This document shows, one piece after another, positions 56,339 to 64,000 of a stretch of 64,000 nt of DNA (positions within the stretch are counted from its first letter, which is position 1; the number at the start of each line of letters is the position of its first letter). The position numbers and the translations under genes were made by a program. The notes below the pieces were generated by a model. It was not told the origin of the DNA and did no database searches. It worked only from the letters and a program-made list of their open reading frames with translations. Source of the DNA: Comamonas sp. GTDB lineage: Bacteria > Pseudomonadota > Gammaproteobacteria > Burkholderiales > Burkholderiaceae_C. The DNA is taken from contig NZ_SPEY01000011.1 of NCBI RefSeq assembly GCF_009360615.1, forward strand, positions 62,001-126,000, in the 5' to 3' direction.

Positions 56339-56413
56339 ATGGAAGCACGTTTACCGACGCCGCAAAACCATTCAACATACCGCGCCGTTTACCGTCAGCA
56401 TCCGGTTGGTTGA
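56339..56413 (+). CDS. 24-aa micro-ORF divergent from lrp
   Basis: ATG to TGA encodes a short basic peptide starting MEARLPTPQ and ending RQHPVG (24 aa). It is too short to identify by family. It lies 66 bp after the Lrp box region and 18 bp before a strong plus-strand terminator, so the transcript is a compact unit of about 200 nt. No clear Shine-Dalgarno (GAGTCC precedes). It could be a small protein gene, a leader peptide or the body of a small RNA. Confidence 0.4.
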   Translation: MEARLPTPQNHSTYRAVYRQHPVG

Positions 56414-56431
56414 TCCGCAACACGCCTACGC

Positions 56432-56477
56432 AACAGGCCGCATCACTCAAGCACAGTGATGCGGCCTGTTGATTTTT
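56432..56477 (+). terminator. Strong intrinsic terminator for a plus-strand transcript
   Basis: Perfect 16-bp stem from AACAGGCCGCATCACT (56432-56447) to AGTGATGCGGCCTGTT (56455-56470), 7-nt loop, then GA and five T. No annotated protein gene of normal size ends here on this strand, so it marks a short transcript starting near lrp. Confidence 0.85.
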
Positions 56478-56513
56478 GGAAGCCTCCATCGTCCGGGCCA
56501 GCCGCTGCTGCGT

Positions 56514-56549
56514 AAAAAAACCCAGCCGGATTTCCATCGGGCTGGGTTT
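56514..56549 (-). terminator. Intrinsic terminator of the dehydrogenase operon
   Basis: AAACCCAGCC / GGCTGGGTTT stem with an 11-12-nt loop and seven T on the minus strand, 47 bp past the cytochrome stop. Confidence 0.88.
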
Positions 56550-56596
56550 CGGGAATCTGCCTGGCGCGCAAAGCACCTGGCGGATACGCTTGCTAT

Positions 56597-57976
56597 TTAC
56601 GGGGCTCGCTGCGGAGCAGCATCGGCTTGCACATGCTGGCGCACCTTGCTGACCTGGCTTTCGCTCACATCCGAAGCCTGATTGCCCCAGCCTTTGCGCA
56701 CGAAGCTGGCCAGTGCAGCCACTTCACCGTCGGTAAGGCGGTCGGCGTAGCCCTGCATCACCAGATGCATGGGACGGCGATCCGTAGCGGGCGAGGACGC
56801 GCCCTTCAGAATCACCGACACCAGCGGGCCGGCATCCTTGCCCAGCACCATGGCATTGCCTTGCAGCTCGGGGAAGATCTCGGGAGCGCCCTTGCCGCTG
56901 ACAAAGTGGCAGGCTGCGCAGTTGTCGAGATACAGGCGCGCCCCCAGAGGCATGTCGGGAGACGCGGATTTCAGCAGTTGGGCCGTGGCCTCGCCGGCTC
57001 CATCCGCCTTGGCAACCGCAGTGCTGCGAGGGCCTGGCGTGGCCACTTTGTCAGGGGCTGCATCTGCGGCCTGGCCGTCCATGGTCTTGAGGAACCGGGC
57101 CATGGCATTCAGATCGGCATCGGTCATGTACTGCATGGAGTGCTCGACCACCAGCGCCATTTCTCCGTTGGCCACCGCATGGGCATTGCGGCCGGTTGCC
57201 AGATAGGCAGCCACCTGCTCGGTCGTCCATTGCTGAACACGCGAGTCCTTGCCGCGCAGCGCGGGAGCAGACCAGTCGTCCACCATGCCGCCGGCCAGGA
57301 AGCTGGCGTCGGACAGGCGTGTGCCCTTCTGCGCCATGAAGGCAGTGCGAGGGCTGTGGCAGGCTGCGCAGTGACCGGCGCCTTCGACCAGATACTGACC
57401 GCGAATCTGCTGGTCGTCACCGGCCATGGGCTTGAAGTCAGCTTCACCCGACAGAGCCAGCCAGTTCCAGGCGCGGATGCCGAAGCGCATATTGAACGGG
57501 AAGCTCAGGCGGGTGGCCTGCACCGCGTTTCTGACGGGCTTGACCTCGGTCTGGAGGTATTCGAACAGCGCACGGATATCGCTTTCCTTCATGAAGCGAT
57601 AGTTCTCGTAGGGCATGGCCGGGTACAGCTGCTGGCCATGACCACCGATACCGTCCACCATCGCGGCGCGGAACTGGTCCAGCGTCCAGCTGCCGATGCC
57701 GGTTTCCTTGTCCGGCGTGATGTTGGAGGACCAGATCGTGCCCATGGGGCTTTCAATCCCGCGACCGCCGGCCATGGGCTCGCCACCCTTGGCGGTGTGA
57801 CAGGCCATACAGTCACTGGCGCGCATGACGTATTCGCCACGACCGGCTTCGGCCTTCCAGTCGGCGGCCAGCGTTTCATTCGCCGGTGTCGGCTTGAACG
57901 GCAGGTAGATCAGCGCCAGCGCCGACACAATGCCCAGAACGATCAGCGCAATCAGAATGCTGAGGATTTTCTTCAT
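56597..57976 (-). CDS. Three-heme cytochrome c subunit of an FAD-dependent dehydrogenase
   Basis: 459-aa periplasmic cytochrome with an N-terminal helix (5-25) that acts as anchor or signal. Three heme sites: CMACH (56-60), CAACH (203-207) and CAACH (353-357), with typical Met ligands after each. This is the plan of the cytochrome subunit of gluconate, fructose, sorbitol and alcohol dehydrogenases, passing electrons to ubiquinone. An Ala/Asp-rich linker precedes the third domain. GAGGAG in the end of the GMC gene serves as ribosome site (10-bp gap). Confidence 0.9.
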   Translation of the reverse strand: MKKILSILIALIVLGIVSALALIYLPFKPTPANETLAADWKAEAGRGEYVMRASDCMACHTAKGGEPMAGGRGIESPMGTIWSSNITPDKETGIGSWTLDQFRAAMVDGIGGHGQQLYPAMPYENYRFMKESDIRALFEYLQTEVKPVRNAVQATRLSFPFNMRFGIRAWNWLALSGEADFKPMAGDDQQIRGQYLVEGAGHCAACHSPRTAFMAQKGTRLSDASFLAGGMVDDWSAPALRGKDSRVQQWTTEQVAAYLATGRNAHAVANGEMALVVEHSMQYMTDADLNAMARFLKTMDGQAADAAPDKVATPGPRSTAVAKADGAGEATAQLLKSASPDMPLGARLYLDNCAACHFVSGKGAPEIFPELQGNAMVLGKDAGPLVSVILKGASSPATDRRPMHLVMQGYADRLTDGEVAALASFVRKGWGNQASDVSESQVSKVRQHVQADAAPQRAP

Positions 57977-57986
57977 GTCTTGCTCC

Positions 57987-59756
57987 TCAGACCAGCGGAC
58001 GCGGGTTTTTCAGATACATGGTGCGAATCGCATGCAGCGTCCAGTACGCCAGGCCACCGACCATGCCGGTAGGGTTGTACTGGGTGTTCTGTACGAAGTT
58101 GCCGGCGCCGAAGACGAACACGTTGTGCTTGTCCCAGGCCTGGCAGTAGCGATTCACCACGCCTTCCGTAGGCTTGTCGGACATGATGTGCCCCCCGGTG
58201 TTGTGCGTGGTCTGGTAGGGGCGCACGTCGAACTTGGCACCGATATTCTTGAAACCCGACTGCAGCAGATCCGGCTTCATGGCATTGCCCACCTCCTCGG
58301 CCTTGATCTTCTGGTACTGGGTCATGCGAAGGTCGTTGTCCTGCCAGTTGAAGGTCATGCGCATCAACGGTCGGCCATGCGGGTCCCGGTAGGTAGGGTC
58401 CAAGTCCAGATGGTTGCTGCGATAGGACATGTGCGAGCCGTGCGTACCGATCGACATGGAGCGGCCATACCACTCGCCGATGCCCTTCTTCCATCCTGCG
58501 CCCCATCCCGGTGTGCCCTTGGGCAGGGGCATGGATCGGATGGGCTGGCCATTCATGGTGCCCACGCGCCAGTAAGCGCCGCCGATGAAGCCCAGCTTGC
58601 CGAAGTCGTTCTGGTTGATGCCGTAGTCGTCGATGCACATGCCGTTGGCGCCGTGACCGATGAAGGGGTTGAAGTTCTCCTCCCTGAAGAACAGGGTCAC
58701 GCCGCCATTCATCTGGTAGGCGTAGTTCTTGCCGGTCACTCCGGTGTTGGTCTTCGGGTCGTAGGGCTTGCCGATGCCGGAGACCAGCAGCAGGTGCACG
58801 TTGTTGAGCTGATAGGAAGACAGGATCACGAGATCGGCAGGCTGGAACACTTCTTCGTTCGTGTTGGAGTCGAAGTAGGTCACGCCGGTTGCGGTCTTGC
58901 CGTCTTCAGCGCTTTCCACCCGCAACACCTCGCAGTGCGTGCGATAGGAGAAGTTCTTCTTGCGCTTGAGGGCATCCAGCACCGCGGTCTGAGGAGAGGA
59001 CTTGGAGTACTGATAGCAACCGAAGCGTTCGCAGAAGCCGCAGAAGTTGCAAGGTGCCATCTGCATGCCGTAAGGGTTCACATAGGACGTGGACGCAATG
59101 CCGGCGGGCGCCGGGAACGGATGCAGGCCCATGCTCCTGGCGCAGGCTTCGAACTTGCTCGCATCGTAGGTCGATGGCAGGGCGGGCATGGGGTACTCCT
59201 TGGAGCGCCAGCCTTCAAACGGATTGCCTCCGGCCTGGATCTGGCCTTTGAGGTTGCCAGCCTTGCCCGAGACGCCGGCCACCTCGTCAAACCGGGTGAA
59301 GAAAGGTTCCAGCTCGTCATAGCTGACGGGATAGTCCATCAGGTTCATGCCTTCCGGAATGATGGACTCGCCCCATTTCTCCTTCACGTAGCTGCGCAGC
59401 TTGATTTCCTCGGGCTGGGGGCGCCACAGCAAGCCGTTCCAGTGCGTACCCGCGCCGCCCACGCCATTCGCAGGCAAGAAAGACCCCATTGATCGGTAAG
59501 GCAGAGCGATTTCGCTGTCGTCGCGGCGCACCGTCACGGTGGCCTGGCGTGGGTGCTGCATGTTCTTCAGGCGCACGCCATAGGTCAGCTCATCAATCTG
59601 GTTGGGATACTTGAATTCGGGCACCGTGTTCTGGTCCCCGCCGCGCTCCAGCGCCACGATTTCCAGACCTTCCGCCGCCAGCTCCATGCCGGCGATGGAG
59701 CCGGTCCAGCCCAGGCCGACGATGACCACGTCTTTCTTCTTTTCAATACGTGCCAT
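57987..59756 (-). CDS. GMC-family FAD dehydrogenase large subunit (gluconate 2-dehydrogenase-like)
   Basis: 589-aa flavoprotein. FAD motif GLGWTGS (14-20), GAGTHWNGLLWR, and the C-terminal THNTGGHIMSD (catalytic His) and YNPTGMVGGLAYW. A Cys cluster CNFCGFCERFGC (Cys236, 239, 242, 247) matches the [3Fe-4S]-binding region of bacterial FAD-dependent glucose and fructose dehydrogenases. No signal of its own; it is likely carried across the membrane with the Tat small subunit. Substrate (gluconate, sugar or alcohol) cannot be fixed. Middle gene of a small-large-cytochrome operon. Confidence 0.9.
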   Translation of the reverse strand: MARIEKKKDVVIVGLGWTGSIAGMELAAEGLEIVALERGGDQNTVPEFKYPNQIDELTYGVRLKNMQHPRQATVTVRRDDSEIALPYRSMGSFLPANGVGGAGTHWNGLLWRPQPEEIKLRSYVKEKWGESIIPEGMNLMDYPVSYDELEPFFTRFDEVAGVSGKAGNLKGQIQAGGNPFEGWRSKEYPMPALPSTYDASKFEACARSMGLHPFPAPAGIASTSYVNPYGMQMAPCNFCGFCERFGCYQYSKSSPQTAVLDALKRKKNFSYRTHCEVLRVESAEDGKTATGVTYFDSNTNEEVFQPADLVILSSYQLNNVHLLLVSGIGKPYDPKTNTGVTGKNYAYQMNGGVTLFFREENFNPFIGHGANGMCIDDYGINQNDFGKLGFIGGAYWRVGTMNGQPIRSMPLPKGTPGWGAGWKKGIGEWYGRSMSIGTHGSHMSYRSNHLDLDPTYRDPHGRPLMRMTFNWQDNDLRMTQYQKIKAEEVGNAMKPDLLQSGFKNIGAKFDVRPYQTTHNTGGHIMSDKPTEGVVNRYCQAWDKHNVFVFGAGNFVQNTQYNPTGMVGGLAYWTLHAIRTMYLKNPRPLV

Positions 59757-59759
59757 GAC

Positions 59760-60458
59760 TCAAGCCCTTTCGCCCTTGATCGATACCGGCCCCAACGGGT
59801 ACTTCACGTTGTGCTGGTCAACCCATTCGGCATAGCTGGCGCGCGCGCCCGGAAAGCCGATGTATTTCCACGATTGCATGCCGTAATTGCCGCCATGCAC
59901 GGGGTCGGCGAAGTAGCCTTCCTTGGTGTTGGCCAGCAAGGTGGCGAAGAAGAAGCTCAGTTCCGGCTCAAGCCTGATCTCGCCTTTTTGCAGCGCAGTC
60001 AGGGCTTCGTCCTGCTGCTCGGCAGTCAGGCTCCTGAACTCCTTGCCAAAGCGTTCTGTGCAAGCCGCATTGAAGGCCGGAATGGCCTTGCGATAGAGCT
60101 GAGCGGGGTTCAGAGGCGACTGCCAGCCACGATCGGGGGTGGCCGCAGGATCATGCGGGCCATCCATGTACCAGATCTCGGCAGTGCCGTAGTAGCCCTT
60201 GAGCTGGCGGTCGATGAACACCGGCACATGGGCTTCGATCGCTCCGGGGCCCTCCCCATCGGAGGGAATCAGGCGAGCGGTTGCAGCCAGAACGAAAGCC
60301 CACTCATCCGCATTGAAGTACTCGGGCCTGTATGCATCCAGTGCGAGCGACGGCTCTTTGGAATTGGCACGCATTGCAACGGCCGCTCCAGCCAGCGCGA
60401 CGCCGGCACCGGAGGCGAACAGAAACGATCTGCGGTTGGGTGGGGAGAAGTTGGACAT
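59760..60458 (-). CDS. Dehydrogenase small (gamma) subunit with Tat signal
   Basis: 232 aa, gluconate 2-dehydrogenase subunit 3 type. Tat signal NRRSFLFASGAGVALAG at the N-terminus, then conserved LDAYRPEYFNADEWAFVLAATARLIPSDGEGPGA, a core helical part, and the C-terminal FADPVHGGNYGMQSWKYIGFPGAR. It serves as Tat escort and chaperone for the flavoprotein. First gene of the operon; stop is 3 bp before the flavoprotein ATG. Confidence 0.9.
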   Translation of the reverse strand: MSNFSPPNRRSFLFASGAGVALAGAAVAMRANSKEPSLALDAYRPEYFNADEWAFVLAATARLIPSDGEGPGAIEAHVPVFIDRQLKGYYGTAEIWYMDGPHDPAATPDRGWQSPLNPAQLYRKAIPAFNAACTERFGKEFRSLTAEQQDEALTALQKGEIRLEPELSFFFATLLANTKEGYFADPVHGGNYGMQSWKYIGFPGARASYAEWVDQHNVKYPLGPVSIKGERA

Positions 60459-60894
60459 TTGCGATTCCTACATCGTGTGAACCTCGGTCATGCACAGACG
60501 GTTGCACGATGCACGAGCGTTCAAGTTTTTGAATCGGCGGCCGGTCAGAATCCCGGCTGCAGGATGCAGGCCTCAGGGCAAATGCCCGCAAAGCGGACAC
60601 TCATCCGCAGAGCCAGACCCTGCTGCAAACCGCCTTCACAATTTGATAATAGTTGCGCTATCAAGTATTTGTGTCGGTTCAGCACCTTGCCTGCGAGTAG
60701 GCCGTGGTCTTTCACTGGAGCGATAAGCTCGGGTTTCCACTTAGGGATAGGACATGAGACTGTCATCCATCGGCCCAAGAATGTCACGACCCCAAAGACA
60801 GCCCGCACCGGGGCCGGACACCATGCACGGAAGAAGGCCAGGGCTGACCGGTCACCATGGCGCGGGAGACTGCAGCTCACAGCACTGCCCTGCA
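60459..60894. other. Promoter region of the dehydrogenase operon, gene-less
   Basis: 436 bp between the sensor-kinase stop and the small-subunit ATG. No protein-like frame. Elements seen: TTCAA-GTTT-TTGAA (60519-60532) and TTGATA-N10-TATCAA (60643-60664), a 22-bp dyad that could be an operator, 185 bp upstream of the operon. Nothing else recognisable. Confidence 0.5.
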
Positions 60895-62364
60895 TCAGGC
60901 ATCCGGAGCCCTTGGCAGAGAAAACTGGAATACAGCGCCCACGCCGTTGCCATCGACGAGATGGATGCCGACCCCGTGCAGCTCCAGCATCTGGTGCACG
61001 ATTCTCAAGCCGAGCCCCCCGTCGCGGCGGGCGCCCCCGACCGTGAACGGACGCCTGAACAGGCCCTCGCGCAGCTCTGGCGGAATGCCTGGGCCTGTGT
61101 CGCTGACTGTCACCTCCAGCTCCTGCCCCACCCTTCGGATGCCGATACTGATGACCCCACCCTCGGGGGTGTAGCGCAATGCGTTGTCCAGCAGGTTGCT
61201 CAGGACTCGCTCCATCATTCCCAGATCTGCACGAACTGCGGGCAACCGCGGTGCCAGATCCGCGCGCAGGACGACATGCCGAGACTCTGCGGCCAGCTCG
61301 AACTTCTGGAAAACGTCCTGCACCAGATCCGGCAGGGAGAACGATTCGAGTTCGGGCTGCACAAAGCCATACTCCAGCCTCGCCAGCTCGAACAGGCTTT
61401 GGGACAGCGCAACCACCCTTTGACTCTGGTCGAGCGCAATGGCCAGGTAGCGTCTGCGCTCTGCAGACTGCAGGCTTGCATCCTTGAGCAGCAAGGTCTC
61501 CAGATAGCCATGCAACGACGACAGCGGCGTGCGCAGATCGTGGGAAACATTCGCGATCAGCTCCCGGCGCTCCTGATCCTGCCGCCTCAGCGCCTGCCAT
61601 TGCTCGCTGATGCGCAGCACCATCTGCCGGTAGGCCGCATCCAGTACGGCAATCTCGTCGCGGCTGTGGTCGCCCGGCTCCGCACCACGCGCCGGCAACT
61701 CCGGCGGAACGCCGTGCATGTCGAACTGCCGCACCGACGCGGTCAGACGCCGCAAGGGCCGTGTGATCAAGGTGAAAGCCACAAGACCGGCAGCCAGGCA
61801 TAGCAATCCCACCATGCCGATCGACAGCAGCGCGGTCTTCAGCACCGCATCCGCCGAACCTCTGGCGGCAAGCAGATCATGGGCCTCGCCGAGCAAGACC
61901 ACATAGATGAAACCGACCTCCCTCCCGTTCACGCTCAACGGCGCTGCACTGAAGACCTTGCGGCCATCCCGGCTGCGGGGATCGTCCCCCAGGATGGGCA
62001 GCATGTGACCATCGATAAATCGGTGGACCGGCTCCAGATCGACCCGGTCGCGGCGCAAACGTCCTTCGGGGGCTGCATGAGCGGCAATGCGCCCATCGGG
62101 CTCCAGCAGATAGACTTCCACGCTGGGGTTCACCATCATCAGCTGGCTGAACAGATTGCGCACCGTGCTCGGCATCAAGCCGTTGCCATCCGTCAACTGG
62201 GCATCGCGGGCGATACTCTCGGCAACGTCTCGGGACAAGGCCTGCACCACCTCCAGTTCATGCATGCGGCTGGATCGCAACTGCAGCCACGCGGAAGTGC
62301 CGCTGCAGACCAGCAGCAGCAGGGCAAACACGATCGCCAGCCTCTGCGTCAGGGTCAGATTCAT
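60895..62364 (-). CDS. Sensor histidine kinase of an OmpR-type two-component system
   Basis: 489-aa inner-membrane kinase. TM1 about 9-27, periplasmic sensor about 28-175, TM2 about 178-200, HAMP (TRPLRRLTASVRQF), then H-box NVSHDLRTPLSSLHGY with His275, N-box LSNLLDNALRYTPEGG, and G-boxes DTGPGIP and GLGLRIV. The ATG overlaps the stop of the response-regulator gene by 4 bp. Neighbouring msr/dipZ genes and the dehydrogenase operon are candidate targets. Confidence 0.9.
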   Translation of the reverse strand: MNLTLTQRLAIVFALLLLVCSGTSAWLQLRSSRMHELEVVQALSRDVAESIARDAQLTDGNGLMPSTVRNLFSQLMMVNPSVEVYLLEPDGRIAAHAAPEGRLRRDRVDLEPVHRFIDGHMLPILGDDPRSRDGRKVFSAAPLSVNGREVGFIYVVLLGEAHDLLAARGSADAVLKTALLSIGMVGLLCLAAGLVAFTLITRPLRRLTASVRQFDMHGVPPELPARGAEPGDHSRDEIAVLDAAYRQMVLRISEQWQALRRQDQERRELIANVSHDLRTPLSSLHGYLETLLLKDASLQSAERRRYLAIALDQSQRVVALSQSLFELARLEYGFVQPELESFSLPDLVQDVFQKFELAAESRHVVLRADLAPRLPAVRADLGMMERVLSNLLDNALRYTPEGGVISIGIRRVGQELEVTVSDTGPGIPPELREGLFRRPFTVGGARRDGGLGLRIVHQMLELHGVGIHLVDGNGVGAVFQFSLPRAPDA

Positions 62365-63077
62365 TCGCCCACCCCGGCTTCGGCAAACTTGTAGCCTCTC
62401 CCCCAGACCGTGAGAATTCGCGTGGGCTGTGCAGGATTGACCTCTACCTTGGCACGAAGCCGGTTGATATGGGTGTTGACGGTGTGCTCGTAGCCCTCAT
62501 GCTGATAGCCCCAGACCGCGTTGAGCAGGTCCATGCGCGAAAACACCTTGCCAGACTGGCGGGCAAAGAAATACAGAAGATCGAACTCGCGGGGCGTGAG
62601 GTCGAGAGGTCGACCGTTCAGGCTCGCACTCCTGGCCACCGGGTCCATGAGCAGCCCGTTGACCGACAGGCTGCCCGACTCCAGGCGCGCGCTTTGAGCC
62701 AGCGCGTCGACCCGGCGCAGAAGCGCCTTCACCCTGGCAACGAGTTCCAGCACGGAAAAAGGCTTGGCCAGATAGTCGTCCGCGCCGAGCTCCAGTCCCA
62801 GAATGCGATGCACCTCGCTGGAGCGGGCGCTGATGATGATGATCGGCGTGTAACGCGTCATGGCGCGCGCACGTCTGCAGATTTCCAGTCCGTCCACTCC
62901 GGGCAGCATCAGATCCAGTACCAGCGCATCCCAGCCTCCACGCTCCAGATGCGCCAGACCGTCGTCTCCCCGGGCGCAATGCACGACCTCCAGCCCTTCG
63001 TCCCGCAGATGGAGCGAAAGCAGATCGGCGATAGGGGTGTCGTCCTCGACCAGCAGAATGCGACGGGCAATGGTCAT
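62361..63077 (-). CDS. OmpR/PhoB-type response regulator
   Basis: 238 aa. Receiver with LVEDDTP, Asp55 in LVLDLMLPGVDG, Ser in IIISARS and Lys in DDYLAKPFS; winged-helix effector with REFDLLYFFARQSGKVFSR, HTVNTHINRLRAKV and RILTVWGRGYKF. Divergent from msrB across a 173-bp spacer, which places msrB-dipZ under probable control (inference). Confidence 0.94.
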   Translation of the reverse strand: MTIARRILLVEDDTPIADLLSLHLRDEGLEVVHCARGDDGLAHLERGGWDALVLDLMLPGVDGLEICRRARAMTRYTPIIIISARSSEVHRILGLELGADDYLAKPFSVLELVARVKALLRRVDALAQSARLESGSLSVNGLLMDPVARSASLNGRPLDLTPREFDLLYFFARQSGKVFSRMDLLNAVWGYQHEGYEHTVNTHINRLRAKVEVNPAQPTRILTVWGRGYKFAEAGVGE

Positions 63078-63250
63078 GGGTATTCAGGTCTCCGGGGCAG
63101 TTGGTGCAGCACGGCGGCGCAGTGCCGCCTGATTTCACATTGTGCTCAAACTGCTCGCGGGGAGTTATCACGTTTTTTTTAACTTTGCGTGAGGACTTCG
63201 GGACCCCCACTTCCTAAGCTCGATGCCATCGAACCCTGAAAGCCGATGCC
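63078..63250. promoter_or_regulatory. Divergent promoter region, regulator / msrB-dipZ
   Basis: 173 bp with an AT-rich part around 63160-63190 (a T-run followed by AACTTTGCG) that can hold the msrB promoter. I find no convincing direct or inverted repeat for the response regulator. Confidence 0.4.
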
Positions 63251-63742
63251 ATGACCACCCGACGCCACATGCTGCTGGGCACCGCAGCCTCCGCCGCTGC
63301 GCTCTGCGCCGCAACGCTCCACCGCCGAGCCACTGCGGCGACCGAGTCCTTCGAAATCAGCTACACCGACGCCCAGTGGCGCGCCCGGCTCAGCCCCCAG
63401 CAATATGCCGTGCTGCGCCAGGAGGCCACGGAGCCTCCGGGCAGCAGTCCGCTCAACAAGGAGCACCGCCCAGGCACCTTTTCCTGCGCCGGCTGCTCAT
63501 TGCCCTTGTTTGCCTCCACTACCAAGTTCGAAAGCGGCACCGGCTGGCCGAGCTTCTGGAAGCCACTGGACAATGCCGTCGCCACCCGCAAGGATCGAAG
63601 CTACGGCATGGTGCGCATCGAGGCCCACTGCCGGCGCTGCGGCGGTCACCTCGGCCACGTCTTCGAGGACGGGCCGCCTCCGACAGGTCTGCGCTACTGC
63701 ATGAACGGTCTTGCACTGACTTTCGCGCCCAAGCCCGCTTGA
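63251..63742 (+). CDS. msrB: Peptide-methionine (R)-S-oxide reductase, Tat-exported
   Basis: 163-aa periplasmic repair enzyme that reduces methionine-R-sulfoxide in proteins. Tat signal TTRRHMLLGTAASAAALCA; MsrB core with Zn ligands CAGC (79-82) and CRRC (127-130), FESGTGWPSFW, GHVFEDGPPPTGLRYCMNG and catalytic Cys150. Followed within 13 bp by a DipZ-like gene that could supply electrons across the membrane. A Tat-type signal on MsrB is a notable variation. Confidence 0.93.
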   Translation: MTTRRHMLLGTAASAAALCAATLHRRATAATESFEISYTDAQWRARLSPQQYAVLRQEATEPPGSSPLNKEHRPGTFSCAGCSLPLFASTTKFESGTGWPSFWKPLDNAVATRKDRSYGMVRIEAHCRRCGGHLGHVFEDGPPPTGLRYCMNGLALTFAPKPA

Positions 63743-63755
63743 GGAGAAACAGTCC

Positions 63756-64000
63756 ATGCTGCTGATCGTCCTTGCCTATCTGGGCGGCGTGCTGACCATC
63801 GTCAGTCCCTGCATCCTGCCCGTACTGCCCTTCGTGTTCTCTCGCGCGAATCAGCCCTTTGTGCGCAACGGCCTGCCATTGCTGGCTGGCATGGCGCTGA
63901 CCTTTGCCGTCGTTGCCTCTCTCGCAGCCGTAGGCGGCGGCTGGGTGGTGGCTGCCAATCAATATGGCCGCTGGCTGGCTCTGGCGCTGGTGGCCGTTTT
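63756..64000 (+). CDS. DipZ/CcdA-like membrane thiol-redox protein (cut by window end)
   Basis: 81 residues visible. The start MLLIVLAYLGGVLTIVSPCILPVLPFVFSR has the family SPCILP Cys of CcdA/DsbD membrane domains, which carry electrons from cytosolic thioredoxin to the periplasm. DipZ proteins add a periplasmic thioredoxin domain downstream, outside the window. Strong GAGGAG ribosome site. Likely partner and reductant of the preceding MsrB. Confidence 0.82.
   Translation, partial: MLLIVLAYLGGVLTIVSPCILPVLPFVFSRANQPFVRNGLPLLAGMALTFAVVASLAAVGGGWVVAANQYGRWLALALVAV

Noticed and set aside
56229..56576. 115-codon minus-strand frame upstream of lrp.
   Set aside because: It runs through a Lrp box and a perfect terminator stem and its product is not protein-like; treated as chance.
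63078..63250. Direct repeat TGCTC-N4-TGCTC (about 63144-63157) as the binding site of the second response regulator.
   Set aside because: Too short and wrongly spaced for an OmpR-type site; likely chance.

Overview
The window looks like chromosomal DNA from a Comamonas-like betaproteobacterium (family Comamonadaceae, order Burkholderiales). The evidence is high GC throughout, the smc-zipA-ligA cluster, the style of the heme A/heme O synthase pair, many tripartite-efflux and SDR genes, and short AT-rich extragenic repeats of the form ATAGCTnnnARCGCTTTAT. I see no tRNA, rRNA, CRISPR array, transposase or phage gene. Genes are dense, and the few longer gaps hold hairpins, operators or decayed sequence. 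Genus assignment is by recognition, not by a search.

Layout. 1-9066: a truncated fabF divergent from a TetR gene, oleate hydratase, a glutathione transferase, a RidA protein, a 1.2-kb decayed or non-coding stretch, then ctaA-ctaB ending at a clear terminator. 9233-16585: a sulfur/disulfide block. tsdB-tsdA (thiosulfate dehydrogenase and its cytochrome c4-like partner) and a QseBC/PmrAB-like two-component system lie on the minus strand. A DsbD(N)-Lgt-like-thioredoxin fusion, a DsbG and a DsrE-like protein lie on the plus strand. Matching TTAA-N7-TTAA boxes sit on both sides of the two-component genes. 16609-28688: patatin-like RssA, ligA, zipA, smc, a YnfA membrane protein and a large GGDEF/EAL regulator, all minus strand. 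29129-39352: a flavodoxin-like protein, an AefR-like TetR, an RND efflux operon (MFP-RND-OMF) and two MFS drug exporters.

39553-49246: a DUF1566 protein, an SDR/thioesterase/enoyl-reductase-like lipid cluster, ogt, a small gene under a perfect LexA box, a COG1092 methyltransferase, an alpha/beta hydrolase, a nucleoside deaminase and a CynX/NimT-type transporter. 49254-51308: a two-gene RNA-repair unit, an RNA ligase followed by an HD-phosphohydrolase/polynucleotide-kinase fusion, behind a long gene-less leader. 51708-55723: a possible decayed lipoprotein gene, then a three-gene ABC importer of the phosphonate/putative-selenate type with a tandem-fused permease. 55771-56477: an Lrp/AsnC regulator with a textbook Lrp box, facing a 24-codon ORF that ends in a strong terminator.

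56514-60458: a periplasmic FAD dehydrogenase of the GMC/gluconate-2-dehydrogenase type with its three-heme cytochrome and small Tat subunit. 60895-64000: an OmpR-type two-component system divergent from a Tat-exported MsrB and a DipZ/CcdA-like gene cut by the window end.

Themes. Three parts of the window deal with periplasmic redox and thiol chemistry (tsdBA/dsb, GMC dehydrogenase, MsrB-DipZ), two of them beside a two-component system. The best candidates for little-described biology are the RNA-repair pair with its leader, the thiosulfate/disulfide block with its shared boxes and fusion protein, the LexA-controlled small gene, and the Lrp-box micro-ORF.
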